Shown one piece after another: positions 6,199 through 15,358 of a stretch of DNA of 64,000 nt. Under the pieces are notes generated by a model that searched no databases, was not told the DNA's origin, and was given only the letters and a program-made list of their open reading frames with translations. The stretch comes from Lactobacillus psittaci DSM 15354 (GTDB lineage Bacteria; Bacillota; Bacilli; Lactobacillales; Lactobacillaceae). The DNA is taken from positions 188,693-252,692 of the forward strand of contig NZ_KE384473.1 of NCBI RefSeq assembly GCF_000425905.1, written 5' to 3'. The translations under genes and the position numbers were made by a program. Each line of letters opens with the position of its first letter. Position 1 is the first letter of the stretch.

Positions 6199-6954
6199 AT
6201 GATTAAACGTGAACGCTTAGAAACAATTATTCAAATCTTGAAACATAAGCAACTAGCAACTGTTGGTGAACTTGCTAGAGATATGCGTGTTTCGAAGATG
6301 ACGATTAGACGTGATTTAGATGAACTAAGCGCCGCAAATCAGATAATCCGGGTTCATGGTGGAGCTCGCTATGTTAATGATGCTTCTGCAATTGAAATTA
6401 ATTATGAAGAAAAACGAGAAATTCATATTGCTGAGAAAAAAGAAGTAGCCAAAAAAGCTGGGGCACTGATTGAAGATGGTTCAACGGTTTATGTTGGACC
6501 AGGAACAACATTAGAATTTATGGTAACTAATTTAAAACAAAGTCATTTGCGTATTGTAACAAATTCATTGCCTGTTTTTAATGCAGCAAGAGCTAATGTT
6601 AATAATTATGATTTAATTCTCATTGGAGGAGTTTATCGACGTAAGAGTGGAGCTTTTATTGGTGCCATAGCTAATAAAGATATTAGAGCTTTAACTTATG
6701 ATTGCTCTTTTGTTGGAGTTAATGGCTTAATCAATAGCAGTATGATGACTGCCAATATGGAAGAAGGCTTAACGCAGGCTGAAGCTATGAATCGATCAAA
6801 GAAACGGTTTGTTGTAACAGATAGATTTAAATTAAACAAGTCTGACTTTTATGATTTTTATAGTTTGCGTGATGTAGATCAATTGATTACAAATAAGGAT
6901 ATTTCACAAGCTGAAATTGATAAATATAGTCAATATACCAAGTTAAATATTTAG
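6199..6954 (+). CDS. DeoR/GlpR-family transcriptional regulator (251 aa)
   Basis: Probable repressor of the surrounding sugar genes. The N-terminal winged helix (about residues 1-58) has the family pattern [19 protein letters not shown]. The C-terminal DeoRC effector domain contains [10 protein letters not shown] and [13 protein letters not shown]. Family members of this type (LacR, AgaR, FruR) respond to sugar phosphates such as tagatose 6-phosphate. The gene lies between lacD and lacA and has its own promoter-like sequence with a candidate operator, so autoregulation is likely. The name lacR is plausible but unproven. Confidence 0.88.
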   Translation: MIKRERLETIIQILKHKQLATVGELARDMRVSKMTIRRDLDELSAANQIIRVHGGARYVNDASAIEINYEEKREIHIAEKKEVAKKAGALIEDGSTVYVGPGTTLEFMVTNLKQSHLRIVTNSLPVFNAARANVNNYDLILIGGVYRRKSGAFIGAIANKDIRALTYDCSFVGVNGLINSSMMTANMEEGLTQAEAMNRSKKRFVVTDRFKLNKSDFYDFYSLRDVDQLITNKDISQAEIDKYSQYTKLNI

Positions 6955-6968
6955 GAAGGATTATTCAA

Positions 6969-7397
6969 ATGAAAGTTGTGATTGGTAGCGACGAGAAGGG
7001 CTTTGCTCTCAAAGAGTTAGTCAAGAAATATTTGCAAAATCATAATTATGAAGTCGTGGATGTTACCCCAACTCCTGCAGAGGATTTTGTTGAATCAAGT
7101 TTAAAGGTTACTAAAGAAGTACTTGAAAATGGCGTTAAGAAAGCCATTATGTTTGATGAATATGGTGTTGGTAGTGCAATGGCTTCCAATAAAGTCAAGG
7201 GTATGGTAACAGCGAATGTTAACGAAGAAAGAACTGCTCATATGACTGCAATGCATAATGGTGCCAAAGCAATTAGTTTAGGTAGTGGAATTGTTGGTGA
7301 GCAACTTGCTTATTCAATTGTGCAACACTATTTGGATACTGATTATGCCGGTGGTAGACACCAAATTCGCTTAGATATGCTTGAAAAGATGATTTAG
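6969..7397 (+). CDS. lacA: Galactose-6-phosphate isomerase subunit LacA (142 aa)
   Basis: With LacB, interconverts galactose 6-phosphate and tagatose 6-phosphate. It belongs to the RpiB/LacA/LacB fold. It begins with [20 protein letters not shown] and ends with [14 protein letters not shown], as LacA does. As is usual for LacA, the catalytic Cys of the family is absent ([11 protein letters not shown] in its place); LacB supplies it. It starts 14 nt after the regulator gene and lies 15 nt before lacB. Confidence 0.92.
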   Translation: MKVVIGSDEKGFALKELVKKYLQNHNYEVVDVTPTPAEDFVESSLKVTKEVLENGVKKAIMFDEYGVGSAMASNKVKGMVTANVNEERTAHMTAMHNGAKAISLGSGIVGEQLAYSIVQHYLDTDYAGGRHQIRLDMLEKMI

Positions 7398-7412
7398 GAA
7401 GGAAGCTTTGAA

Positions 7413-7988
7413 ATGTTTGCAAATGATCGTCCACAACCAGAATTTGTAGATCCTAAGATTGATAAACATACTGTTATTGCTTTGGGTAATGACCATATCG
7501 TAACTGATGTTAAGATGAAGATTAGTGACCACTTAAAGGCAGAAGGTTATCAAGTAATTGATGAAGGTACTCACGACTTTACTCGGACTCATTATCCAAT
7601 GTATGGTAAGCGCGTTGCTGAAGATGTAGCTGATGGCCGTGCTGATTTAGGTATTGTGTTATGTGGTACTGGGATTGGTATTTCAACTGCTGCCGATAAA
7701 AATGAAGGTGTTCGTGCTGCCATGGTTGGTGATGCAACTCAAGCAGAATATGCTAGAAGAGAATTAAATGCTAATATCTTAGGCTTTGGTGGTATTGTCT
7801 TAGGTCGTGATTTCATTTTTGACATCGTTGATTCCTTCTTAAATGCTAAGTATGAACCAAGTGAAGATAATAAGAAATTAATTGCTAAGATTGATCAAAT
7901 TGCCCAACCAAATCCTGATCAAAAAGATAACCAACACTTCTTTGATTGTGAAAATGAGAAGTGGGCTCAAGGCGTATATCACGACTAA
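7413..7988 (+). CDS. lacB: Galactose-6-phosphate isomerase subunit LacB (191 aa)
   Basis: Catalytic partner of Lac[34 protein letters not shown] and [10 protein letters not shown] (Cys at residue 84) match LacB, as does the C-terminal W-x-x-G-x-YHD ending. LacB is usually about 171 residues. The extra length is a 19-20 residue N-terminal extension ([19 protein letters not shown]) before the normal start of the fold. The ribosome site GGAAGGAAG sits correctly before ATG 7413 and no good internal start exists, so the extension appears real. Last gene of the sugar locus. Confidence 0.92.
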   Translation: MFANDRPQPEFVDPKIDKHTVIALGNDHIVTDVKMKISDHLKAEGYQVIDEGTHDFTRTHYPMYGKRVAEDVADGRADLGIVLCGTGIGISTAADKNEGVRAAMVGDATQAEYARRELNANILGFGGIVLGRDFIFDIVDSFLNAKYEPSEDNKKLIAKIDQIAQPNPDQKDNQHFFDCENEKWAQGVYHD

Positions 7989-8012
7989 ATTAATAAAAAA
8001 ATGATTTTTTAC

Positions 8013-8041
8013 TTGCACTTTATCTGAAATTTTGCTTTAAT
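8013..8041 (+). promoter_or_regulatory. Promoter for the asnA T-box leader
   Basis: TTGCAC (8013-8018), 17 bp, TTTAAT (8036-8041), placed about 60 bases before the first T-box stem. Confidence 0.5.
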
Positions 8042-8095
8042 AAACTTAAATTAATAATAAGTAAATCTTAAAAGCAAAAAGACGAGTAAAAACAA

Positions 8096-8326
8096 TCATT
8101 CTAGCAGTGAGTCGGCAATTAGTGGAAAGTCGATAGACCCTGATAGTTTTGAAAAACACTTTTTAATGCTGCAGGTCGAATCAAGTAGGCTGTGCCGTAA
8201 TCCCCAACGTTATCTCGGGACAGATGTGATTGCATCTGAGTTTGAGTGGTCAGTAATGACAAGTTGGGTGGTACCGCGGAAAGAGCCTTTCGTCCCTTAG
8301 AAAAAAGGGATGGAGGGCTCTTTTTC
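8096..8326 (+). promoter_or_regulatory. T-box riboswitch (tRNA-Asn responsive)
   Basis: The leader carries the T-box core TGGGTGGTACCGCGG (8265-8279) followed by a terminator hairpin (8280-8325; GAGCC/GGCTC then T5). Stem I is closed by AGCAG (8103-8107) and CTGC near 8170. On its 3' side the specifier region reads GAAA-AAC-ACT, with AAC (Asn) at 8155-8157. Uncharged tRNA-Asn should favour antitermination and asnA expression. The specifier reading is by eye. Confidence 0.9.
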
Positions 8327-8359
8327 TGTTCCAAATTTTTAAATTTAAGGAGTATTCTT

Positions 8360-9367
8360 ATGAAGACAATTATTCCAGCAGGCTACTTACCTAAGCGCTC
8401 TATTCGGGAAACTGAAACTGCAATTCGTGACTTACGTGATATTTTTCAAGTTGAACTTGCAGAAAAATTAAATTTATTACGAGTTAGTGCACCTTTATTT
8501 GTTAAAAAAGATTCAGGATTTAATGATAACTTAAACGGGGTTGAACGCCCAGTTAGTTTTGAAACTAAACTTGAACCTGATACTGAAATTCAAATTGTTC
8601 ATTCATTAGCAAAATGGAAAAGATTTGCTTTGAAACGATATGGTTTTAAAATGCATGAAGGTCTCTTTACCAACATGAATGCTATTCGCCGTGATGAAGA
8701 TGTTGATAACTTGCATTCAATTTATGTTGATCAATGGGACTGGGAAAAAATTATTGCTAAGGATGAACGCAACGATGCTACTTTAGAAAAAGTAGTTAAG
8801 GAAGTTTATAGTGCAATTTTAGCAATGAGAGCAAAATTAGCAGAAAAATATGATAACTTATATGAATTCCCTGCTCAAGTACATTTTGTGACGAGTGAGG
8901 AATTAGAAAAGCGCTGGCCAGATTTAACTCCTAAAGAACGAGAAGACAAAATTTGTGAAGAATTTGGTGCAGTCTTTATTAAACACATTGGTGGAAAATT
9001 ACCAATTACGAAAAAGCCACATGACTTACGTGCACCTGACTATGATGATTGGACTTTAAACGGTGATTTGCTTTTCTGGAACCCAGTTTTGAAGTGTGCT
9101 TTTGAAGTATCTTCAATGGGAATTAGGGTTGATGAAGTTGCCTTGAAGAAACAACTTGAACTTACAGGGACAACAGACCGAGTAAAATTACCTTTCCATG
9201 AAATGTTAATGAAAGGTGAATTGCCATATACAATTGGTGGTGGTATTGGTCAATCTAGATTATGCATGCTTTTACTTAAAAAAGCTCATATCGGTGAGGT
9301 TCAAGCAAGTCAATGGCCAGAAGAAGTAGAAAAAGCTTGTGCTGAAGGTGGTATTACCTTACTCTAA
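8360..9367 (+). CDS. asnA: Aspartate--ammonia ligase AsnA (335 aa)
   Basis: Makes asparagine from aspartate, ammonia and ATP in the cytoplasm. It has a class II aminoacyl-tRNA-synthetase-like fold. The N-terminus begins with IIPAGYLPKRSIRETE, and the C-terminal GGGIGQSRLCMLLL contains the ATP-site Arg motif. The frame is open upstream into the T-box, but ATG 8360 is chosen because TTTAAGGAG lies 7 nt before it and it gives the family's usual length. Control is through the Asn T-box in the leader. Confidence 0.95.
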   Translation: MKTIIPAGYLPKRSIRETETAIRDLRDIFQVELAEKLNLLRVSAPLFVKKDSGFNDNLNGVERPVSFETKLEPDTEIQIVHSLAKWKRFALKRYGFKMHEGLFTNMNAIRRDEDVDNLHSIYVDQWDWEKIIAKDERNDATLEKVVKEVYSAILAMRAKLAEKYDNLYEFPAQVHFVTSEELEKRWPDLTPKEREDKICEEFGAVFIKHIGGKLPITKKPHDLRAPDYDDWTLNGDLLFWNPVLKCAFEVSSMGIRVDEVALKKQLELTGTTDRVKLPFHEMLMKGELPYTIGGGIGQSRLCMLLLKKAHIGEVQASQWPEEVEKACAEGGITLL

Positions 9368-9377
9368 GTTACTTTTT

Positions 9378-9386
9378 TGCTATAAT
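9378..9386 (+). promoter_or_regulatory. Extended -10 promoter element
   Basis: TGCTATAAT, an extended -10 sequence, lies 30 bp before the ATPase gene; no good -35 box is seen. Confidence 0.4.
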
Positions 9387-9415
9387 TAAGAAAAGATTAT
9401 GGCAAGGAGTATCTT

Positions 9416-11827
9416 ATGGATCAAAATGTAGATTATGATATCGGCTTAACCACTCCTGAAGTTGGTCAGCGAGTAAAAGATGGCCAAGTTAATATCACTA
9501 ATGACAACCAGTTTAAGTCAAATTGGCAAATAATTGCTGAAAATACCTTTACCTATTTCAATTTAATTTTTGCAATTTTGGCAGCATTGCTTGTTTTGGT
9601 TAATTCTTATCGAGATTTATCTTTTTTACCGGTGATTGTTGCTAATACAATTATCGGGATTGTCCAAGAAATTAGGGCTAAACACGTCTTGAGTAAATTG
9701 ACTGTAATGAATGAAACTAATGTCAGTGTCGTCCGTGATGGCCAGGTTCAAGATATTGCTATTCAAGATTTAGTTAAAGACGATGTTGTAATTTTGAAGG
9801 CAGGCGATCAAGTACCAGCAGATGCAAGAGTTTTATCTGGAGCTGCTCGAGTTAATGAAGCATTGTTAACAGGTGAAGCTGATGAAATTCAAAAATCAGC
9901 TGGTTCACAGCTCATGTCTGGTTCTTTTCTAGTTGCTGGTGAGGTATATGCGCAACTTGAAAAAGTCGGTGATGATTCTTACATTGCTAAGCTAACCCTT
10001 GAAGCTAAGGCGATGAAGAGTGTTGAACAAAGTGAAATGGTCCGTTCAATTAACCGAATTATCAAATGGGTTGGAATTATTATTATTCCATTAGGGTTGG
10101 CCTTGTTTGGTCAGAGCTATTTTTGGAATGGAAATGGTTTGACTGAAAGTGTTACTTCAATGGAAGCAGCAATTATTGGGATGATCCCCGAAGGGTTATA
10201 TTTACTAACTACGATTGCTTTAGCAATGGCAGCTACTCGTTTAGCCAGAAAAGAAGTTATGCTTCATAATATGAAGAGCGTCGAAACACTAGCTCGAGTA
10301 AATGTTTTATGTGTTGATAAAACGGGGACTATTACTGAGCCAGAAATGTCAGCCCAAAAAGCTGTTGCATCACATGGAATTAGTAAAGAACAGTTATATC
10401 AAGATTTAGCTGATTTTTGTGGGAATATGCCAGCTGAAAATGAAACAATGAAGGCGATTAGTAAGAAGTTCAAAACCTCCCTTTATAAAAAAGCAGTTAA
10501 TACTGTGCCTTTCACTTCAGTGACTAAATTTTCAGCAGTTAATTTTAATGACTATGCTTTAATTATCGGTGCTCCTGAAATGGTCTTAAGAACTCAATTC
10601 AAAGACTATACTTCAGAGTTTAAAGCATTTACGGAACAAGGTTATCGGGTGGTAGTTTTAGCGAAGTATCCTGATAACATTCAAACAGAAAGTCCTTTGA
10701 CTGAGCCAGTAGAAGTTATTGGCTATGTATTAATTAATAATCCAATTAGAAAAGAAGCACCTGATACTTTTAAGTATTTTGCTAATCAAGGTGTTGAAAT
10801 TAAGGTTATTAGTGGTGATAATCCAGTTACTGTCAGCAAGGTTGCCAGTGAGGCAAAGATCAAAAATGCTGATAAATATCTTGATTTATCAACATATAAT
10901 GGTGATTTTCGTGAGATTGTCGATAAATATACTGTTTTTGGACGTGTTAAGCCAGAGCAGAAGAAGGAACTAGTCTTAGCTTTGAAAGCTCATGGTAAGA
11001 CTGTGGCCATGACTGGGGATGGAGTTAACGATATTTTGGCAATGAAAGAAGCAGATTGTTCAATTGCCATGGCTTCTGGTAATGCGGCAGCGGTTCAGGC
11101 TTCACAAGTGGTATTACTTGATTCAAACTTTGCTAAAATGCCTGAAGTGGTTAATGAAGGTCGGCGGGTAGTTAATAATATTGAACGAAGTGCCAGTTTA
11201 TTCTTAGTTAAAAATATTTTCTCTTTCTTAATGGCAATTATTTCGTTACTTTTAACAATTAACTATCCGATTAGACCATCGCAAATCACTTTGATTAGTG
11301 CCTTTACGATTGGGATTCCTTCATTTTTACTTGCATTGGAAAGTAACTATAACTTAATTAGAGGCAACTTTATTGCTAACGTCTTATCTAAGTCAATTCC
11401 TGGCGGATTAACTGATGTTTTAGCAGTCTGGATTGTGATTGGTGCTAACATGGTCTTAAACCTTGATAAGCAAGATTTAGCTACAACTGCAACCATGGTT
11501 TTAGTAGCAGTGGGGTTGATGGTATTACATCATATTTCAGCACCACTTAATAATTTCAGATTAGGTGTCATGGTCATTTCATTCTTGTGTATTTTGGCTT
11601 CAATTGCGCTTTTCCACAATTTCTTTAACTTAACAATGATTTCAGGAAGATCCCTCTTCTTGCTAATTGTCTTGTTCTTTGCAGAATTATCAATTTTTCG
11701 CTGGATGTCTGCAATTGCTGATGGAGTGGCCGAAGCTGGAGCGATTTTAGTGCAACATGGGCGTGATACTACATTTGGTCAAGTTAAAGCGGCTTATCGC
11801 AAGGGCAAAAAAGCAAGTAAATGGTAG
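9416..11827 (+). CDS. Cation-translocating P-type ATPase (803 aa)
   Basis: Membrane pump driven by ATP. The order is canonical: early spans, actuator loop with LTGEAD (Thr near residue 152), phosphorylation site DKTGT (Asp 301), hinge MTGDGVND (about residue 535) and six C-terminal spans. No N-terminal heavy-metal CxxC domain and no P1-type CPC motif are present. The layout resembles the CtpE-like group, for which calcium uptake has been reported in mycobacteria; the ion is not readable here. ATG follows GCAAGGAG. The gene is monocistronic with a strong terminator. Confidence 0.88.
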   Translation: MDQNVDYDIGLTTPEVGQRVKDGQVNITNDNQFKSNWQIIAENTFTYFNLIFAILAALLVLVNSYRDLSFLPVIVANTIIGIVQEIRAKHVLSKLTVMNETNVSVVRDGQVQDIAIQDLVKDDVVILKAGDQVPADARVLSGAARVNEALLTGEADEIQKSAGSQLMSGSFLVAGEVYAQLEKVGDDSYIAKLTLEAKAMKSVEQSEMVRSINRIIKWVGIIIIPLGLALFGQSYFWNGNGLTESVTSMEAAIIGMIPEGLYLLTTIALAMAATRLARKEVMLHNMKSVETLARVNVLCVDKTGTITEPEMSAQKAVASHGISKEQLYQDLADFCGNMPAENETMKAISKKFKTSLYKKAVNTVPFTSVTKFSAVNFNDYALIIGAPEMVLRTQFKDYTSEFKAFTEQGYRVVVLAKYPDNIQTESPLTEPVEVIGYVLINNPIRKEAPDTFKYFANQGVEIKVISGDNPVTVSKVASEAKIKNADKYLDLSTYNGDFREIVDKYTVFGRVKPEQKKELVLALKAHGKTVAMTGDGVNDILAMKEADCSIAMASGNAAAVQASQVVLLDSNFAKMPEVVNEGRRVVNNIERSASLFLVKNIFSFLMAIISLLLTINYPIRPSQITLISAFTIGIPSFLLALESNYNLIRGNFIANVLSKSIPGGLTDVLAVWIVIGANMVLNLDKQDLATTATMVLVAVGLMVLHHISAPLNNFRLGVMVISFLCILASIALFHNFFNLTMISGRSLFLLIVLFFAELSIFRWMSAIADGVAEAGAILVQHGRDTTFGQVKAAYRKGKKASKW

Positions 11828-11832
11828 ATATT

Positions 11833-11863
11833 AAGAATCAAGCTCAGGCTTGATTCTTTTTTT
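11833..11863 (+). terminator. Rho-independent terminator
   Basis: AAGAATCAAGC (11833-11843) pairs with GCTTGATTCTT (11848-11858) and is followed by T5. Confidence 0.85.
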
Positions 11864-11935
11864 ATAAAGGGTATTGCAAACATCTGTTCTAATATGCTAA
11901 GATTATTTAGCAATATTTATTTTGGAGGAAAAGAT

Positions 11936-12553
11936 ATGTTACAAACACTTGCTAAATTTTCAGTTAGTCCTGAGTTCTATTTGCTATTTTTAACCGTTTT
12001 AGAATTTACTAGTAAGCCAGTAGAACTGGGGAAGAAGTTTTTCCCATTCGTTTTTGACTTGGCAATTTTGGTAGATTTTTTATGGCTTTTTGTTAAAAGT
12101 CCGTTAGTTAAAGATGTTGCCTTGGGCTTGTCATTATTGGTTTTTCTTTGGTGGTTTGTTAACACCTATAAGGCTCATAAAGCACTTACTTTAGTGCTTG
12201 GCTCAGTAGGAGTTATACTTTTAGCTTTAGATAACTTTATGCAAAGCGTTAAGACTTATCAAGGGATTAGCGGGACCATTGATCTTATTTGCGATGCCTT
12301 GGTAATCATTATGCTAATTTTAATCATTATGCTTGAAATGTACCGCAAATATTACTGGGACGAAGAACCTGATGTTAGAGTTGAAATTGAAGCGAATAAA
12401 GATGGTGAAGAATTAACTGCCGAAGAAGCTGAAGAGCTGAAAGATAGAGTAGCTAAGCAATTAAAGGATACGTTAACTAATGTTGAAGATGCAGATAGTA
12501 CGGAAATCAATATTAAAGTTAATAATGTAGAGGTCTTTCATTATAATGACTAA
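11936..12553 (+). CDS. Uncharacterised polytopic membrane protein (205 aa)
   Basis: Not recognised. Four to five hydrophobic segments fill about residues 10-140, followed by a soluble, strongly acidic C-terminal part (residues 145-205) with EELTAEEAEELKDRV and a final beta-like INIKVNNVEVFHYND. ATG 11936 is preferred to an in-frame ATG at 11894 because TTTGGAGGA lies 6 nt before it. It is monocistronic, ending at a bidirectional terminator shared with the convergent PTS operon. Confidence 0.75.
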   Translation: MLQTLAKFSVSPEFYLLFLTVLEFTSKPVELGKKFFPFVFDLAILVDFLWLFVKSPLVKDVALGLSLLVFLWWFVNTYKAHKALTLVLGSVGVILLALDNFMQSVKTYQGISGTIDLICDALVIIMLILIIMLEMYRKYYWDEEPDVRVEIEANKDGEELTAEEAEELKDRVAKQLKDTLTNVEDADSTEINIKVNNVEVFHYND

Positions 12554-12556
12554 AAC

Positions 12557-12590
12557 AAAAGCGATATGTCTTGCTCGACATATCGCTTTT
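12557..12590. terminator. Bidirectional terminator
   Basis: AAAAGCGATATGTC and GACATATCGCTTTT form a perfect 14-bp stem with flanking A- and T-runs, between converging genes. Confidence 0.88.
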
Positions 12591-12592
12591 AC

Positions 12593-13396
12593 TTAAGCAC
12601 CTAAAATATGGAAATAACTTAAAACAATTCCTAAAACTAAAACTAATAAAATTACTTTGGTTGATGTCATTTTCTTACGGCCTAATAACCAGTAAACAAA
12701 GGCAACTAATAAGACTGGGATTAATGAAGGCATAATTTGATTTAAAACAGTTTGTAACTTTAGAGTTACTTTACCTGCTTTGAAAACAAATGGAACGTGA
12801 GCCTTGATAACGGTGGGGATTAAGGCACCAACAACGGTAACCCCAAGTAAGATAGCTGAATCAGTGATGGCATTTAACTTTCCTTGAGCAGAGTCAATTA
12901 ACTTTTCACCTTGGTAGTAACCCATTGGCAAAATGGCAAAGCGGGCAAATAAGACGAAAATGTTAACCAAAAGCCAAATGATTGCACCTAAGGCATTACC
13001 CTTAAGTCCCATGTAAGCACCAATTGAACCGCAAATAGTAGGGATGATTACGCCAAAAATAGTATCACCTACGCCTGCCAATGGTCCCATCAAACCGGTC
13101 TTAATACCAGCAACTGTATCTTTTGCCTTGCTTCCTTGGTGAGCTTCAATTGCTAAATCCATCCCAATAATGAATGGACCAGTAAAGGCATTAGTATTGA
13201 AGAATTGTGAATGCATCTTCATCATATCGACTAATTCATCATTTTGATAGAAGCGTTTCAAAAATGGCAAGACAGTATATAAATATCCTGGAGCCATCAT
13301 TCTTTCATAATTCCAAGATAATTGACTAGACCAGAGCCAACGCCAATTAGCTCTAAATAAATCTTTTTTACTTAATTGATTTTCGTTAGTCTTCAT
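12593..13396 (-). CDS. PTS mannose-family IID (267 aa)
   Basis: Membrane-associated subunit of a mannose-class PTS permease. Features typical of IID are FRANWRWLWSSQLSWNYERM near the N-terminus, the Gly-rich GLMGPLAGVGDTIF and hydrophobic C-terminal spans. The start is set at 13396 (MKTNENQLSKK) because GCGGAGGG lies 6-7 nt upstream on the minus strand; the open frame extends 7 codons further. It overlaps the end of the IIC gene by 11 nt, indicating translational coupling. The sugar is unknown. Confidence 0.9.
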   Translation of the reverse strand: MKTNENQLSKKDLFRANWRWLWSSQLSWNYERMMAPGYLYTVLPFLKRFYQNDELVDMMKMHSQFFNTNAFTGPFIIGMDLAIEAHQGSKAKDTVAGIKTGLMGPLAGVGDTIFGVIIPTICGSIGAYMGLKGNALGAIIWLLVNIFVLFARFAILPMGYYQGEKLIDSAQGKLNAITDSAILLGVTVVGALIPTVIKAHVPFVFKAGKVTLKLQTVLNQIMPSLIPVLLVAFVYWLLGRKKMTSTKVILLVLVLGIVLSYFHILGA

Positions 13397-14168
13397 ATTC
13401 GCCCTCCGCATTTTCATAACTAGTTTGCTGATTGCTTACCTTAACTTCACTGGCTCTGCGGTAGTGCAAGATTGCAAGTGCACCACCAAGTAGGGCGACA
13501 CCAAGCATTGGTACCTTGAGGTAGGCAGCTGCTAAAAAACCAATAATTAAATATGAAATAAATTTTTTAGTTGGTAAATATCTAAGTAAAATCGCAATTC
13601 CGACAACCGGTAAAATGCCACCTGATACCTTTAAACCATCAGTTAGCCAACTAGGAACAATGCGCAAAATAGTTTTAACCACATCGTTACCAATAACTAA
13701 CAAAATGAAAACAGGAATTGCACGTGAAAAGCCCCAACTTAAGAACCCTAAAATTCCATTCCGAGCAACACCTTGCGTGTCATTTTTAAGAATTGCTTGA
13801 TCCATCTTGTGTTGAAAAATAGTGTTACAAAAACGTGCTAGAACATCAAGTTGCACCATTAATAAACCAACTGGAACAGCTAGTCCAATTGCAAATTGAA
13901 TACCTTTACCAGTTAAAACAGCATAAACAGTCCCAACAATAGCTCCGGACATAAAGTCAGGCATACTGGCGCCACCATATGTTGAGACACCTAAAACCAT
14001 TAATTGCAAAGTAGAACCAACAACTAAGCCTGTTTTGATGTCACCCATAATAATTCCGGAAATCATTCCAATTAAAAGGGGAGAGTTAATTGTATAAAGT
14101 GTTAATTGATCTAAAATTGCCCAAAAAGCAAGTAAAGTTAGTAAAATAATTTGCCACCAAGTTATCAT
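13386..14168 (-). CDS. PTS mannose-family IIC (260 aa)
   Basis: Polytopic membrane channel of the mannose-class permease. It starts MITWWQIILLTLLAF behind TAGGAGG. It contains the IIC pattern of Gly-rich segments (GMISGIIMGDIKTGLVVG, YGGASMPD) and a polar C-terminal tail. It pairs with the IID gene downstream and the fused IIAB gene upstream in one three-gene operon. The specificity (mannose/glucose, sorbose or amino sugar) cannot be read. Confidence 0.9.
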   Translation of the reverse strand: MITWWQIILLTLLAFWAILDQLTLYTINSPLLIGMISGIIMGDIKTGLVVGSTLQLMVLGVSTYGGASMPDFMSGAIVGTVYAVLTGKGIQFAIGLAVPVGLLMVQLDVLARFCNTIFQHKMDQAILKNDTQGVARNGILGFLSWGFSRAIPVFILLVIGNDVVKTILRIVPSWLTDGLKVSGGILPVVGIAILLRYLPTKKFISYLIIGFLAAAYLKVPMLGVALLGGALAILHYRRASEVKVSNQQTSYENAEGEYED

Positions 14169-14178
14169 ATGTATCCTC

Positions 14179-15087
14179 CTATTTGTCTAGTAATGGCATA
14201 AAGTCTTCAGCAGTTTCAGCTGGTACCATTTGGTGATAGAGTTTAAGACCATGTTGATCTAAGAACTTAAAAGCAGCTATATCTTCAGCGGTAACTGCTA
14301 CACTTTTAGCGACTTGACGTGATGAGTCTTTAGTTGACATATTACCAACATTAATTGCGGGCAAAGCAACGCCGTTTTCAACTAGTCTTTGTAAAACTAA
14401 TGGATTTTTTACTAAAATTAAGACCGTTTGGCCATGGTAGTTATTAGCTTTAATTCTTTTAGCAGCACCCTTACTGGTTAAAATACTTAAATGAATACCA
14501 TGAGGACACGCGGTTTTGAGAGCTGTTTTTTGAATGTTAGATTTAACTATATCATCATCAACAACCATCAAACGGGTTAATTTCAAGGCGTTGGTCCACA
14601 TTGTGGCAACCTGACCGTGAATTAAACGTTCATCAATTCTGACAAAGAATTTGGCTGGATTGTTATTGTTTGTTTCTATTTTTTTATTACTACTTGGTGT
14701 AGAGGTATTTTTGTCTAGATTAGGCGTTGACCCGAGCGCTCCAGAACTTGCTTGAACTTGATTAAAAGCTTCGTCAACTGGTGTTCCAGTGGCAAGAGCT
14801 AAAACAAGGGCAAAGGATAAACCTGCATAAATTCTAATTTCTGGATGTTTTGCCTGAAAGCGAATGGCACAATTACCAGGAGTGCCGCCTTTAAAATCAA
14901 CCAAGATTATTGGTGCACTATCAAAACTAGCATATGCGGTTTCAATTTCCGCTAAAAGATCGTCTTGGTTCATCGTCTGTTTGAATTCAACTGCCTTGAC
15001 CTGCTTTAGTGGTCCCAAAATCATTTGGCAACTTTCTAAAGTAGCCTTGGCATAGTTACCATGACTAATTAATAATAGGTTTTGCAT
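14179..15087 (-). CDS. PTS mannose-family IIAB fusion (302 aa)
   Basis: Cytoplasmic phosphocarrier with IIA (residues 1-115) and IIB (146-302) joined by a Ser/Asn-rich linker (about 116-145). The phospho-His are H9 in LLLISHGNY and H157 in RIDERLIHGQV. KGGTPGN is the conserved IIA loop. The start is taken at 15087 because TTTTGGAGATG precedes it; the frame runs 7 codons further upstream. Phosphate passes HPr to IIA to IIB to sugar in the IIC/IID permease. No regulator or catabolic gene accompanies the operon. Confidence 0.9.
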   Translation of the reverse strand: MQNLLLISHGNYAKATLESCQMILGPLKQVKAVEFKQTMNQDDLLAEIETAYASFDSAPIILVDFKGGTPGNCAIRFQAKHPEIRIYAGLSFALVLALATGTPVDEAFNQVQASSGALGSTPNLDKNTSTPSSNKKIETNNNNPAKFFVRIDERLIHGQVATMWTNALKLTRLMVVDDDIVKSNIQKTALKTACPHGIHLSILTSKGAAKRIKANNYHGQTVLILVKNPLVLQRLVENGVALPAINVGNMSTKDSSRQVAKSVAVTAEDIAAFKFLDQHGLKLYHQMVPAETAEDFMPLLDK

Positions 15088-15358
15088 ATTTTCATCTCCA
15101 AAATACATCTAGATTTGATTATATACTTTTGATTTTAAAAATAAACCAATTTTTTGAAAAGTGACATATAATTTGACTATATAGCAAAACTTAAAGATTA
15201 TACCAATTTACAAAAACACCTATATATCAATAATGTAATCGCTTTAGTGAATTGTAAACTTTATGAGATAAATTAGGACATTTTTTCTGACACTGGTAAA
15301 ATAAAAGATATAGTGTTTTTATAAAATTGAGAAAACAGAGTGAGGATATTATCAAATA
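15088..15358. promoter_or_regulatory. Divergent intergenic region with cre-like box
   Basis: TGTAATCGCTTTAG (15234-15247) fits the cre consensus except at its last two positions. For the plus-strand gene, CTGACA (15287-15292), 16 bp, TATAGT (15309-15314) form a promoter. The minus-strand promoter for the PTS is less clear. Confidence 0.5.

Noticed and set aside
7989-8012. A/T hairpin after lacB as a terminator
   Set aside because: Only A:T pairs with almost no loop; too weak to call.
8246-8359. Upstream extension of the asnA frame
   Set aside because: The added codons lie in the T-box core and its terminator; the ATG at 8360 has the ribosome site and the family N-terminus.
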